From contig JAGRKV010000041.1 in assembly GCA_020442165.1 (NCBI GenBank), forward strand, positions 1-64,000: a stretch of DNA of 64,000 bases, in the 5' to 3' direction. How positions within the stretch are numbered: position 1 is the stretch's first letter; each line of letters begins with the position of its first letter. The stretch comes from Hyphomicrobiaceae bacterium. Its GTDB lineage: Bacteria > Pseudomonadota > Alphaproteobacteria > Rhizobiales > Hyphomicrobiaceae. Positions 43,432-52,829 of this stretch are shown one piece after another. Under the pieces are notes generated by a model that saw nothing but the letters and a program-made list of their open reading frames with translations, did no database searches and had not been told where the DNA came from. Both the position numbers and the translations under genes were made by a program.

Positions 43432-44121
43432 ATGCACCTCATCATTGCCAACAAACTCTATTCGTCGTGGTCGATGCGGCCGTGGCTGGTCATGCGCGAG
43501 ATCGGGCTTGAATTCGAAGAGACGGTCATTCCGCTGCGCCAGCCGGATTCGGCCGAGCGAATCCGTGCCTTCTCCCCCTCCGGCAAGGTGCCGGTGCTGA
43601 TCGATGGGGACGTCAAGGTCTGGGAAAGTCTCGCCATCATTTCCTATCTGGCAGACAAGTATCCCGATAAGCCGGTCTGGCCCGACGGCATGACTGCGCG
43701 CGCGCATGCCAAGTCGATCGCCATGGAAATGCATGGCGGCTTCATGCCGCTGCGCATGGCCTGTCCGATGAACCTTGGCAAGCGTTTTGCGGCACCACCC
43801 ATGACGGACGATCTCAAGGCCAGCATCGCGCGCATCGAGGAGATCTGGCGCGATACGCGAGCACGTTTCGGCGCCACAGGTCCCTACCTCTTCGGCGCCC
43901 GCTTCACCGCGGCCGATGCCATGTTCGCTCCCGTAGCAACGCGCCTGGACAGTTATTCGATCCCCGTCGCCCCCGAGACGCGCGCCTATATTGACGCCAT
44001 TTACGCGCACCCATCTTTCGTTGCCTGGCGCAACGCGGCATTCCAGGAGCCCTGGACGATCGCCGCCTACGAAGAGGGGCTGACGGAGATCGAGGACATA
44101 CGCGCCGCCGCCCGCGGCTGA
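43432..44121 (+). CDS. Glutathione S-transferase family protein
   Basis: This 229-residue protein has an N-terminal thioredoxin-like domain (LIIANKLYSSWSMRPWLVMRE, with Ser-Ser as candidate catalytic residues, and GKVPVLIDGDVKVWESLAII binding the glutathione backbone). The C-terminal helical domain contains FGARFTAADAMFAPVATRLDSYS. It lies between ilvI and ilvH, with 61 bp and 67 bp gaps, and is read in the same direction. No known step of branched-chain synthesis needs a GST, so the insertion may be historical or may protect against electrophiles. The function is general conjugation or reduction. Confidence 0.9.
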   Translation: MHLIIANKLYSSWSMRPWLVMREIGLEFEETVIPLRQPDSAERIRAFSPSGKVPVLIDGDVKVWESLAIISYLADKYPDKPVWPDGMTARAHAKSIAMEMHGGFMPLRMACPMNLGKRFAAPPMTDDLKASIARIEEIWRDTRARFGATGPYLFGARFTAADAMFAPVATRLDSYSIPVAPETRAYIDAIYAHPSFVAWRNAAFQEPWTIAAYEEGLTEIEDIRAAARG

Positions 44122-44188
44122 ACGCAAGGCCCCGCCCGGGGTCGGCAATGAACGCAACACGATACGAGCACGAAAGACAAAAACCGCC

Positions 44189-44737
44189 ATGGTCCAGACG
44201 CAGAAGCAGAGCCATTACCCCTCCATCACGACGCATGAAAACGTCGTCAAGCGCACGTTGTCGATCACCGTCGACAACGAGCCCGGCGTGCTGGCCCGGG
44301 TGATCGGCCTCTTTTCCGGTCGCGGCTACAACATCGACAGCTTGACTGTGACGGAGACCGAGCACGCCAAGCATGTCTCCCGCATCACGATTGTCACCCA
44401 GGGCACGCCCATGGTGATCGCCCAGATCAAGAACCAGCTGGATCGGCTGGTGCCGGTCCACCGGGTTCACGATTTGACAGAGGAGGGCAATCCGCTCGAA
44501 CGCGAGCTGGCCTTGGTCAAGGTTGTCGGCAAGGGCGAAAAACGCATCGAGGCGCTGCGCATGGCGGAGATCTTCCGCGCCAACGTCATTGATGCTTCCA
44601 TCGAGCACTTTGTCTTCGAGGTGATCGGCAAGTCGTCAAAGGTCGAGCAGTTCATCTCGATCATGACGGAGCTGGGGCTGGTGGAGGTTTCGCGCACGGG
44701 CATCGCTGCCATCGGGCGCGGCGCCACGACGGGCTAA
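44189..44737 (+). CDS. ilvH: Acetolactate synthase, small (regulatory) subunit
   Basis: This 182-residue protein has an N-terminal ACT domain (TLSITVDNEPGVLARVIGLFSGRGYNIDSLTV, about residues 19-50) that binds valine for feedback inhibition. The C-terminal domain includes ELALVKVVGKGEKRIEALRMAEIFRANVIDAS and FEVIGKSSKVEQFISIM, which activates the large subunit. The size is normal. It is the partner of IlvI. The tandem repeat array begins right after its TAA stop. Confidence 0.94.
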   Translation: MVQTQKQSHYPSITTHENVVKRTLSITVDNEPGVLARVIGLFSGRGYNIDSLTVTETEHAKHVSRITIVTQGTPMVIAQIKNQLDRLVPVHRVHDLTEEGNPLERELALVKVVGKGEKRIEALRMAEIFRANVIDASIEHFVFEVIGKSSKVEQFISIMTELGLVEVSRTGIAAIGRGATTG

Positions 44738-44887
44738 AGCATGTTTAGCTGAAGTTTGGTGCGGTTCAGCGTGAGAAACATGCTCAAAGGACCAGAGCAT
44801 GTTTAGCTGAAGTGTGGTGCGGTTCAGCGTGAGAAACATGCTCAAAGGACCAGAGCATGTTTAGCTGAAGTGTGGTGCGGTTCAGCG
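44738..44887. repeat. 58-bp tandem palindromic repeat, about 2.6 copies
   Basis: Units start at 44738, 44796 and 44854; the third is partial and ends at 44887. Copies differ by one base (GAAGTTTGG in copy 1, GAAGTGTGG in copies 2 and 3). Each full unit contains arms AGCATGTTT/AAACATGCT with an inner GCTGAA/TTCAGC pair, so each unit folds into one long hairpin. The array starts at the base after the ilvH stop codon and its end supplies the last codon and stop of the convergent DUF1190 gene. It resembles the dispersed palindromic elements of Rhizobiales and may act as a bidirectional terminator. Confidence 0.92.
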
Positions 44888-45376
44888 GTAACGCTTGCCC
44901 GAATTGCGCTCGTACATCGTCTGCGCATGCTCGGAAAAAACGAGTTCCTCGTTGTCGTGCATGTAGGTCTTGCCGGCGAGATCGCGAAAGCCATCCTCGC
45001 CCTTGGAATGCGCATAGAGCGGCACGGCGACAGGCGGAACCGAGGCGGTGACGAAGAATGCCATCAGTTTTGCCCGAAACCGTCCCTCGCCTGCGGCTTC
45101 GCACTTGCCCTCGCCTTCCTTGGCTTGGCAAAAGCGCAGCTCGCTGTAGGTCGGTGCGTGGGCCACATGTTCCTGCACGGCGCGCTCGATGGCAGCCGAG
45201 CAATCCTCAAAGGAGATCTTCTCGCTGTTGGCGCAGTCGATACCAGTCGTATAGATGCCCTTGTGCGGCGGCGGTCCGGCGGCCTTGTTCTGAGGCTTGC
45301 TGCAGCCGCCCTGTACCATGGCCAGCAGCACCGCTGCGCCGATCAATGCAACCGATTGTGGCTTGGCTTTGGACAT
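44882..45376 (-). CDS. DUF1190-like exported protein
   Basis: This 164-residue protein has a hydrophobic N-terminus (SVALIGAAVLLAMVQGGCSK) that resembles a lipoprotein signal with Cys near residue 25. The rest is Cys-containing (GIDCANSEKISFEDCSAAIERAVQEHVAHAPTYSELRFCQAKEGEGKCEAAG), matching the conserved Cys pattern of DUF1190 (YgiB-type) proteins. The C-terminus ends with SGKRYR. The terminal Arg codon and stop lie inside the repeat array. The family has no assigned role; Cys pairs suggest disulphides in the periplasm. Confidence 0.75.
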   Translation of the reverse strand: MSKAKPQSVALIGAAVLLAMVQGGCSKPQNKAAGPPPHKGIYTTGIDCANSEKISFEDCSAAIERAVQEHVAHAPTYSELRFCQAKEGEGKCEAAGEGRFRAKLMAFFVTASVPPVAVPLYAHSKGEDGFRDLAGKTYMHDNEELVFSEHAQTMYERNSGKRYR

Positions 45377-45440
45377 GATGAAGCACCCTCTCTACACAAG
45401 TCCAATACCAGATCGCAGTTGCCGATAAGTTAACCAGTCA

Positions 45441-45469
45441 TTGAGGGGTTGGCATTTTGCGCCCCTCAA
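45441..45469 (+). promoter_or_regulatory. Hairpin in the DUF1190-ilvC divergent region
   Basis: TTGAGGGG (45441-45448) is complementary to CCCCTCAA (45462-45469) with a 13-base loop. It lies about 180 bases before the ilvC ATG. It may be part of the ilvC leader or overlap the promoter of the divergent gene. Confidence 0.4.
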
Positions 45470-45546
45470 GCCCCCTGATCGAGGCTCCAGAAATGCCGCA
45501 TTTTCCCAAGTCTGACCCGTTGAAATCGTCTCCCTACCAGAAGTAA

Positions 45547-46668
<1,122 letters not shown>

Positions 46669-46695
46669 TCGGCTATACATCCCCGGACGTTGCGG

Positions 46696-46726
46696 CGGCG
46701 CGCTGTTCCAATACAGCGCGCCGTTT
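46696..46726 (+). terminator. Rho-independent terminator after ilvC
   Basis: A perfect 11-bp stem CGGCGCGCTGT / ACAGCGCGCCG with loop TCCAAT is followed by TTT, 27 bases after the ilvC stop. Confidence 0.85.
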
Positions 46727-46905
46727 CGCGTCATGGAGCCCTGCAGGTGGCATCTGGCCACGCGCGGATCCGCCCGGACTTATGCTCATCTGCGCCATGC
46801 AAGACGATCGTTGCCAGGGTGAGGCTTTCATGTCCTAGCGTTAAGGGCCATGGCTGGTCCATGATCCCTGGAGGAGATGTGCGTTCCCGAATGGAGATGC
46901 GTTAG

Positions 46906-47157
46906 ATGTTGCGTTCTTTTGGAATAGCCGCGATGAGCATCGCTTTGGCGCTCGCCTCGCCCGCCGCGATGGCCAAGGACAAGGCCAAGTCTAGCGGCTG
47001 GCCGGCGGCAAAAGCCGGCAAGGGCGAAAAGGTTTGCCGCTACAAATTTCCGACCGGAGAAAAGCGGGCCTGGGTCTGCAAGAAGGAAGAGCCCTGCTGC
47101 GCCTGGGATGCGATCAACTACGTGAAATGCGGATCGACCATCACGGGATGTCTCTGA
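46906..47157 (+). CDS. Small Cys-rich exported protein
   Basis: This 83-residue protein has a signal peptide (GIAAMSIALALASPAAMAKD, cleavage near residue 23). The mature peptide of about 60 residues has six Cys: EKVCRYKF, WVCKKEEPCCAWD and VKCGSTITGCL. Six Cys in so short a peptide suggest three disulphides and a compact secreted domain. GGAG lies 9 bases before the ATG. The nearest upstream gene is ilvC, beyond its terminator. No family was recognised. Confidence 0.68.
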   Translation: MLRSFGIAAMSIALALASPAAMAKDKAKSSGWPAAKAGKGEKVCRYKFPTGEKRAWVCKKEEPCCAWDAINYVKCGSTITGCL

Positions 47158-48096
47158 CGGACGGCAGCTGGAAAACTGTTGTTCCCCCCGCCCTGTTTTG
47201 AATGGAATGCCGTTCCGCGAGAATGGATGGAATAAGGGTGCCGGAAGATTCGCAAAGACGCTGGGGAGGGAGGTGTGTGGCGGTGCGTCAGTGCAAACCT
47301 TCCGGCAGTGACCCGCGTTGACGTCTGAGGTGGAGTCTCGTTCGTCTTCGCGAGTAGGATGTGGGCGACGGAGAAGCGGGGACCCCGCCGCCCTTCATGC
47401 CGCATCGCGGCACAGGGCCAGAGAGATTCGGGACCGGAAGAGGGGCACCAGGATGCGGAAATCCTGGACGGGTCCATTGAGTCTCAGCAGGCCTTTCTCA
47501 GAAGGCGGTCCCGTTAGGCCAGAAGCTACGGCACATCAGCACCGCCCATGTCTGGCATCGCTATCGAGACCGCCCAATTCAAAAGTCGGGAGGACCAGTC
47601 CGTCCAGGACGCGCAAAATTGTTTGTCGAGAAATTGGTTGCCCCTTGCATCAGTTCCCCCTGAGCGATGCAATCCCCAAACAGCCACCGGCATGGTGGCA
47701 AGCACCTCGGCCAGTGAGTTGTGCGATGCCGATCAGTGCTTCGCCAACAACGCGATTTGACGTGTGGATTGGGGCGCCTTATGGGCGAATTCTTGGCCGG
47801 GACAAGATAAATGGTTTGTTTTGGGTAGGTTTTGACGTTTTTTTGCAGACCCGAAATGTGCTCGTTTTTTGAAAAAGCTTGGGCTTAATTTCAGCATATA
47901 TCCGCAGTCGACCGCAGTTGGTCCTGCAAGGCAATTGCTGCTGAATTTGCAGGGCATCCCACACGCGGTCAATTGCGCAATGAATGGCCAGGGAGCTTTT
48001 CGCCGGTGTGTTGCGTCAGGCGCGCAGTCGACAGAATGCGATCACGCAAAGTCCGCAATTTCAATTGCGTTCACGACTTAAATTGAGCCCGCTGCA
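47158..48096. other. 939-base gene-free region between convergent ends
   Basis: It lies between the stop of the Cys-rich gene and the stop of the minus-strand beta-barrel gene, so no promoter need is obvious. The first two thirds are GC-rich; 47760-48080 is AT-richer than its surroundings, with T7 and T6 runs near 47837 and 47867. Dyads include CCTGCAA/TTGCAGG (47923-47953) and CGCAATT/AATTGCG (48054-48069). No convincing protein frame was found. A small RNA or a decayed gene is possible. Confidence 0.55.
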
Positions 48097-48897
48097 TCAA
48101 TTGAGGAAGAATGTCAGGCCGGCACGCACGGTCGTGAACGACCCGTCGACATCCAAGCTGCCTGCACCGAGCGGTAATGCCATCTTTTGCTCCGGCATGA
48201 AGTAATGCAGGGCTTCGATCCGCAGGGCAATTTTCTCATTGAGCCCAATTTCGACGCCGCCGCCCGCCACAAACCCGGTTTGCGTTGTGCTGCTCTGGAA
48301 ATGCCCGCCCGAAACGCCCGCCTGTCCCGACAGGCCCACCATCGCGATGCCTCCGGTCGCATAGAAGAGTGCCGGACCGGTAAGCACGCCGAGCCTCGCC
48401 CGGGCACTCAACGCCCAGTCGACGTCTATTGTGGCGGTGGCGACGTTGCCAATGTTGGCTGCGTAATTGATCTGGCTGAGGTCGGCATCCAGTTCGATAC
48501 CAGCAACCAGCGGACCGGATCGGATCAGATATCCGATGTGCGTGCCCAGCACGGCCCCCGACATGTCGAGATCTCCGAGCGACGTCTCGATCGAACCCCA
48601 GCCGCCGCCGCCATGCGCCCCCAGATAGAGGCCGGACCAGATCGGCGCCAGCAACGGCACGCCGTCGTAACGCAGAGCCCATTGCGATGGCACGCCCGAA
48701 CCCCGATCGTCTTCGGAGCTATTTGAGCGCCAGCCCACATCGTTGCGGTATGAACCATCCAGCGGTCGCCGGTTCGCATCGCCGTAGTAGGTGGTGGATT
48801 GAGAGGAGCGGTAGGGTTCTGCAGTAAGTTTGGTAATAAATAACGGAATAATGACGAAGAATAGCGCGACGAAGAGCGAGCGAAATGGCAGGACCAT
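48097..48897 (-). CDS. Outer-membrane beta-barrel protein, Omp25/31 or opacity type
   Basis: This 266-residue protein has a signal peptide (VLPFRSLFVALFFVIIPLFITKLTA). After a polar linker of about 65 residues, an eight-stranded barrel domain begins WSGLYLGAHGGGGWGSIE. It shows alternating beta-strand patterns (GAVLGTHIGYLIRSGPLVAGIELDADLS, DWALSARARLGVL, ALFYATGGIAMVG, GFVAGGGVEIGLNEKIALRIEALHYF) and ends in TTVRAGLTFFLN with a C-terminal aromatic close to the end, as expected for outer-membrane insertion. Comparable proteins are abundant in Rhizobiales. The start is not certain (48897 or 48975). The polar insert between signal and barrel is unusual. Confidence 0.85.
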   Translation of the reverse strand: MVLPFRSLFVALFFVIIPLFITKLTAEPYRSSQSTTYYGDANRRPLDGSYRNDVGWRSNSSEDDRGSGVPSQWALRYDGVPLLAPIWSGLYLGAHGGGGWGSIETSLGDLDMSGAVLGTHIGYLIRSGPLVAGIELDADLSQINYAANIGNVATATIDVDWALSARARLGVLTGPALFYATGGIAMVGLSGQAGVSGGHFQSSTTQTGFVAGGGVEIGLNEKIALRIEALHYFMPEQKMALPLGAGSLDVDGSFTTVRAGLTFFLN

Positions 48898-49073
48898 GAA
48901 TGGTACTCGACGCAAGATGTATACACAGGCGCGCAGGTACGGACGCTTGCAGCGCGCTGTTATTTCTTGGCTCATCACCCTTAATGAAGTGTTAAGGCCG
49001 CGCCGGCACCGGTTGGCAACCTGCCGCTTTGAAAGCGCGTGAGTGTGGTTTGGCAGATGGACGGTGGCCGCCA

Positions 49074-49790
49074 ATGAAGCCAGGAGCTGGAGACCAGGTC
49101 TTCTGCGTTGAGTGCTGCCAGCTCCGTGTTGGCGAAGCTGAATGGCCCTTTGCCTGCGAGAACGCTGCCCCGATTGATAGGCATTGGCAACGGGCGACGC
49201 TCGATAATCCGGATTTCTTCGATGGCGTCATCCTGATGACCTCGAACGTCGCGGTGAAAGACGGTGTCCTCTCAGCCACCCTCTTCAAGACGCGCTTTCG
49301 CAACTACCTTTATTGGCGTCATCAGGGGTTCGCAGGCAGTGGCATCACGGATGGTTTTGGATCGGGCCTGATCCGGTCTGCCGATGGCGCCATCGTTCTG
49401 GTTCGCCAAGGGTCGGGCAACGTCAATGCCGGGATCTATTACACGCCAAGCGGCTTCATAGATCCGCGCGACATCGATGATAATGGCTATGTCGATATAG
49501 CCGCCAACATCACCCGCGAGATTGAAGAAGAGACAGGGCTGACACCTGCCGAACTCGCACGCAGGCCGGGCTACATTGTCGCCGCGACCGGGGCGCAGCT
49601 CGCCATGGCCGTTGTATTCGACTGTGAGCTGTCTGCGCCTGAGCTGGAACTCAGGATCAACACGTTTCTGGCCAACGAAGAACGCCCGGAACTCGCCGAA
49701 ATCCGGCTTGTCAAATCATTGGCGGACACAGCAGGCCTGGAACTCGCCCGGCACACCGCATTACAGCTGCAAAAAGTTTTCGCCGCCTAG
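49074..49790 (+). CDS. NUDIX hydrolase
   Basis: This 238-residue protein has a central NUDIX domain. The box is altered: GFIDPRDIDDNGYVDIAANI leads into REIEEETGL. The REUxEExGU half is intact, but seven extra residues separate it from the Gly compared with the standard 23-residue box, and the first Glu is not at its usual place. The upstream core FGSGLIRSADGAIVLVRQ is normal for the fold. It probably hydrolyses a nucleoside diphosphate linked substrate. The ATG at 49074 is preferred to an earlier TTG. It diverges from the beta-barrel gene. Confidence 0.82.
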   Translation: MKPGAGDQVFCVECCQLRVGEAEWPFACENAAPIDRHWQRATLDNPDFFDGVILMTSNVAVKDGVLSATLFKTRFRNYLYWRHQGFAGSGITDGFGSGLIRSADGAIVLVRQGSGNVNAGIYYTPSGFIDPRDIDDNGYVDIAANITREIEEETGLTPAELARRPGYIVAATGAQLAMAVVFDCELSAPELELRINTFLANEERPELAEIRLVKSLADTAGLELARHTALQLQKVFAA

Positions 49791-50069
49791 CCGGGCCAAT
49801 TCTGCAAGGCCAAATCGGCCCGTGTGGTCGCGGCTTGCGCACCATCCATCACGGTGCTCCGCCAAGCTGATAATTCAGCGCTGCGTGCCGCGTCACCTTT
49901 CCCGCTTGGAGCCGGCCAGTGTTTCAGGCACAGTGCCGCCGCCGAACGGCCTACCCCGCAAGCAGATATCGCGGTCGGGCTGCTCGGTGCATCTTGCGGT
50001 GGCTCAAGCCTCGATGGCGGCAGTCGCAGGTGGTGGCAGATGGATGGGCAAGGATTTCAAGGCGGGCGC

Positions 50070-50981
50070 ATGCAACTCGACTATCACATCCTGGACGTCT
50101 TCACCGAACAGCGCTTCTCGGGAAATCCGTTGGCGGTCGTCCTTGATGCACAGGATCTCAACACCGCGGCAATGCAGAGTATAGCGCGCGAATTCAATCT
50201 CTCCGAGACGGTGTTCGTAACGCCGGCGGAAAACGCCATGCACTCCGCCCGCATCCGCATCTTCACCCCTGAGCGCGAGTTACCTTTCGCGGGCCATCCA
50301 ACAGTAGGCACCGCTATTCTGTTGGCGGAGCTGCGCTCGCCTTCGGTCAATGGCGAGCGCGATGCCATCATCGCGCTGGAGGAAACGATCGGAAATGTGC
50401 GTGTCGGCGTCAGGTCGCGCGCAGGCAGCGTTTCATTCGCTGAGTTCGACGCCCCCAAGCTGCCTGAAGTTGCAGGCAATCCTCCACCGACGGATCGGCT
50501 GGCAACCCTGCTGGGCCTGCTGCCGCGCGAAATCGGTTTTGAGAACCACAAGCCGATGCTGATCGCGGCTGGGCCTTCATTCCTGCATGTGCCGGTGGCC
50601 AACCAGGAAGCGCTGTCCCGCGTCCGCATCAATCTAGCGGAGTGGTCACAGATCGTTTCTCCACTCGAATGCGTCGGTGTCTATCTCTATACGCGCCAGT
50701 GTGTGCATACGACATCCTCGTTCCATGCAAGGATGTTTGCGCCAGAAGCCGGTGTCATGGAGGATCCCGCCACAGGTTCGGCCGCAGCGGGTTTTGCGGC
50801 CGCCGCGTTCGCCTTCGACGAATATCCCGATGGCACGCACCGGCGCATTGTCGAACAGGGCTACGAGATGGGCCGGCCAAGCCACATTGCGCTGACGCTG
50901 GTCGTGAAAAGCGGCCGCTTGGCAGTCGTGCGCATCGGCGGTCATGCCGTTCGCGTGGCACAAGGCAAGCTGAACGTGTGA
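50070..50981 (+). CDS. PhzF-family isomerase/epimerase
   Basis: This 303-residue protein has the two-lobed diaminopimelate-epimerase-like fold of PhzF enzymes. Signatures are YHILDVFTEQRFSGNPLAVVLDA, the catalytic Glu in REFNLSETVFV, IRIFTPERELPFAGHPTVGTA and the C-terminal EDPATGSAAAGFAA. Members without phenazine genes have unknown substrates. The start at 50070 gives the normal N-terminus MQLDYHILDVF; 82 upstream residues in the open frame are not family-like. AAGG lies upstream. It is convergent with the TRAP operon. Confidence 0.92.
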   Translation: MQLDYHILDVFTEQRFSGNPLAVVLDAQDLNTAAMQSIAREFNLSETVFVTPAENAMHSARIRIFTPERELPFAGHPTVGTAILLAELRSPSVNGERDAIIALEETIGNVRVGVRSRAGSVSFAEFDAPKLPEVAGNPPPTDRLATLLGLLPREIGFENHKPMLIAAGPSFLHVPVANQEALSRVRINLAEWSQIVSPLECVGVYLYTRQCVHTTSSFHARMFAPEAGVMEDPATGSAAAGFAAAAFAFDEYPDGTHRRIVEQGYEMGRPSHIALTLVVKSGRLAVVRIGGHAVRVAQGKLNV

Positions 50982-50991
50982 GAAGAGCATC

Positions 50992-51008
50992 GCCTGCCGG
51001 CAGCAGGC
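50992..51008. terminator. Hairpin between phzF-like and TRAP genes
   Basis: GCCTGC (50992-50997) pairs with GCAGGC (51003-51008) around a 5-base loop, in the 33-bp gap between convergent stops. No T-run follows on either side. Confidence 0.35.
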
Positions 51009-51014
51009 CGCTCC

Positions 51015-52313
51015 TCACACACCCTTGTAACCCATCATCCGCGGCAGCCACAGCACGGTGTCAGGCGCGAGGATCATCACCAGTAGCGCCAAAAGCAGCA
51101 CGAACAGGAATGGCCAGATCTCGCGGATCATGTCGCGCAGAGGGATGCCGGTCGTTGCATTGATAACGAACAACAGGATGCCGTATGGCGGTGTGATGAG
51201 CCCGATCATGGCGTTGACGACCGTCACCACCCCGAAATGAACAAGGTCGATCCCGAGCGCGCGCGCCGTGGGCAGGAACAGCGGTATGATGACGAGGATC
51301 AGCGTCGTCGCATCGAGCACGCAACCGAGCACGAGCAGCACGGCATTGACGAGAAGCAGGAAAAGGGTGGGCGAAATATCCAGGCCCACGAGTGCGCCCT
51401 CGACGGCTTTGGGAATGTTCTCACTCGCGACGATGTAATTGAAAATGAGAGCGCCGCCGATGATGAGGCCGATGGCGGCGGAGGATTTGGCGCTGGCCAG
51501 GAAAATATCGTAGAGGCCCTTCAGGCTGAGGGCGCGATAGACGAGGCCAGCGAGCAGCAGCGAATAGGCGGCTGCAACTGCGGCGGCCTCGGTTGGCGTA
51601 GTGACACCGCCATAGATGCCGTAAAGCAGGATCACCGGCATCATCAGCGCAGGCAGCGCGCGAAACGTGATTCCCGGCAGGCGCGAAAGCGGCACGGGCT
51701 CATCAAGGGCGGTCCCGCGTTGCCGCGACAGCCACGCATTCATGCCCATCAAGACAGCCGCCATAATCAGGCCGGGTATGATACCGGCCAGGAACAGGTA
51801 GCCAATCGAGGTGCCCGAGACGAGGGCATACAGCACCATAGGTATTGACGGCGGTATGATCGGCCCAATCGTAGCGGATGCCGCCGTCAGTGCTGCCGCG
51901 TAGCCGGGAGCATACCGCCCATCGCGTGTCATCATGTCGATGATGATCCGCCCGATGCCAGCCGCATCCGCGACCGCCGAGCCCGACATGCCCGAGAAAA
52001 CGAGGCTTGCCGCGACGTTGACATGCCCGAGCCCACCCCTGAAACGCCCCACCACGGCAACGCAGAAGGCGAGCAGCCGGTCGGAAATCGTTCCGGCATT
52101 CATGATCGCGGCGGCGACGATGAACAACGGTACCGCCAGCAGCACGAAGCCATCGTAGAGCCCCTGGATCAGTTGCTCCGCGGCAAGCGCCAGATCCTGC
52201 CCTTTCATCCCCAGATAAAGGATGGCGGCGACGATCATGGAGAGCGCGATCGGCGTGCCGATGGCCGCCAGAACGAAAAGGGCCATGAGGCATAGCGCAA
52301 ACGCAGTGCTCAT
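51015..52313 (-). CDS. dctM: TRAP transporter large membrane subunit (DctM)
   Basis: This 432-residue protein of about 12 transmembrane helices carries the TRAP family signature segments SLVFSGMSGSAVADAAGIGRI, AASATIGPIIPPSIPMVLYALVSGTSIG and GGVTTPTEAAAVAAAYSLLLA. FGVVTVVNAMIGLITPPYGILLFVI is the second inverted scissor motif. It forms the Na+-driven carboxylate channel with DctQ. Its start overlaps the dctQ stop as ATGA. The set dctP-dctQ-dctM is complete. Confidence 0.95.
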   Translation of the reverse strand: MSTAFALCLMALFVLAAIGTPIALSMIVAAILYLGMKGQDLALAAEQLIQGLYDGFVLLAVPLFIVAAAIMNAGTISDRLLAFCVAVVGRFRGGLGHVNVAASLVFSGMSGSAVADAAGIGRIIIDMMTRDGRYAPGYAAALTAASATIGPIIPPSIPMVLYALVSGTSIGYLFLAGIIPGLIMAAVLMGMNAWLSRQRGTALDEPVPLSRLPGITFRALPALMMPVILLYGIYGGVTTPTEAAAVAAAYSLLLAGLVYRALSLKGLYDIFLASAKSSAAIGLIIGGALIFNYIVASENIPKAVEGALVGLDISPTLFLLLVNAVLLVLGCVLDATTLILVIIPLFLPTARALGIDLVHFGVVTVVNAMIGLITPPYGILLFVINATTGIPLRDMIREIWPFLFVLLLALLVMILAPDTVLWLPRMMGYKGV

Positions 52314-52816
52314 GACGCACTGCTTTCGTTGCCGCCGTCGCCTGATCCCGCTGATCCCGCACGCATGATCGCAAGCGCACGCCAAGCGTATCGCCCAATG
52401 ACGGCGACGGCAAAGATCAGATAGACCGAGAACACCACGTCGAGTCTGATGCGGAGCGTCGCCGACTTCTTGATCTTGTAGAAACTGACGTAGTCGTAGG
52501 TGGCCGGCAATGCCGCCAACAGGCCCGCGACGATCGCGATAGCCGAGACCAAGGCGAAGAGGCGCCGCACCCGCGGTCTGGCCGCCTCCAAGAGGATGTC
52601 GAAGCGGACGTGATCCTTGTCGTCAAGGCAGAAGGCGCCACCCCACAACACCAGCCACAGCCAAAGCGTCAGGCAGACCTCCAGCGCCCAGCCGACCGGG
52701 TGATTGAAGACATAGCGCGAGACGATTTGCACGATGAAGACGCCGAACAACGCGGCAAGCAGCATCGCGGCGACGTTCTCTGCCCGTGCGCTCAGCCATG
52801 CCTGCACATTGCGCAT
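52310..52816 (-). CDS. dctQ: TRAP transporter small membrane subunit (DctQ)
   Basis: This 168-residue protein of four transmembrane helices has MLLAALFGVFIVQIVSRYVFNHPVGWALEVC, with the R-Y-V-F-N-x-P-x-x-W pattern of DctQ, and LWLWLVLWGGAFCLDDKDHVRFDIL. It bridges DctM and the binding protein. The start at 52816 is preferred; more upstream residues are open but would enter the dctP gene. It begins 13 bp after the dctP stop. Confidence 0.92.
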   Translation of the reverse strand: MRNVQAWLSARAENVAAMLLAALFGVFIVQIVSRYVFNHPVGWALEVCLTLWLWLVLWGGAFCLDDKDHVRFDILLEAARPRVRRLFALVSAIAIVAGLLAALPATYDYVSFYKIKKSATLRIRLDVVFSVYLIFAVAVIGRYAWRALAIMRAGSAGSGDGGNESSAS

Positions 52817-52829
52817 CACGATATGGGTC

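Noticed and set aside
44738..44887. CRISPR array
   Set aside because: Copies are contiguous with no unique spacers and there are no cas genes; it is a tandem palindromic repeat.
47318..47872. 184-codon frame in the empty region
   Set aside because: Arg/Ser/Pro-rich translation, no ribosome site, no domain; composition looks non-coding.
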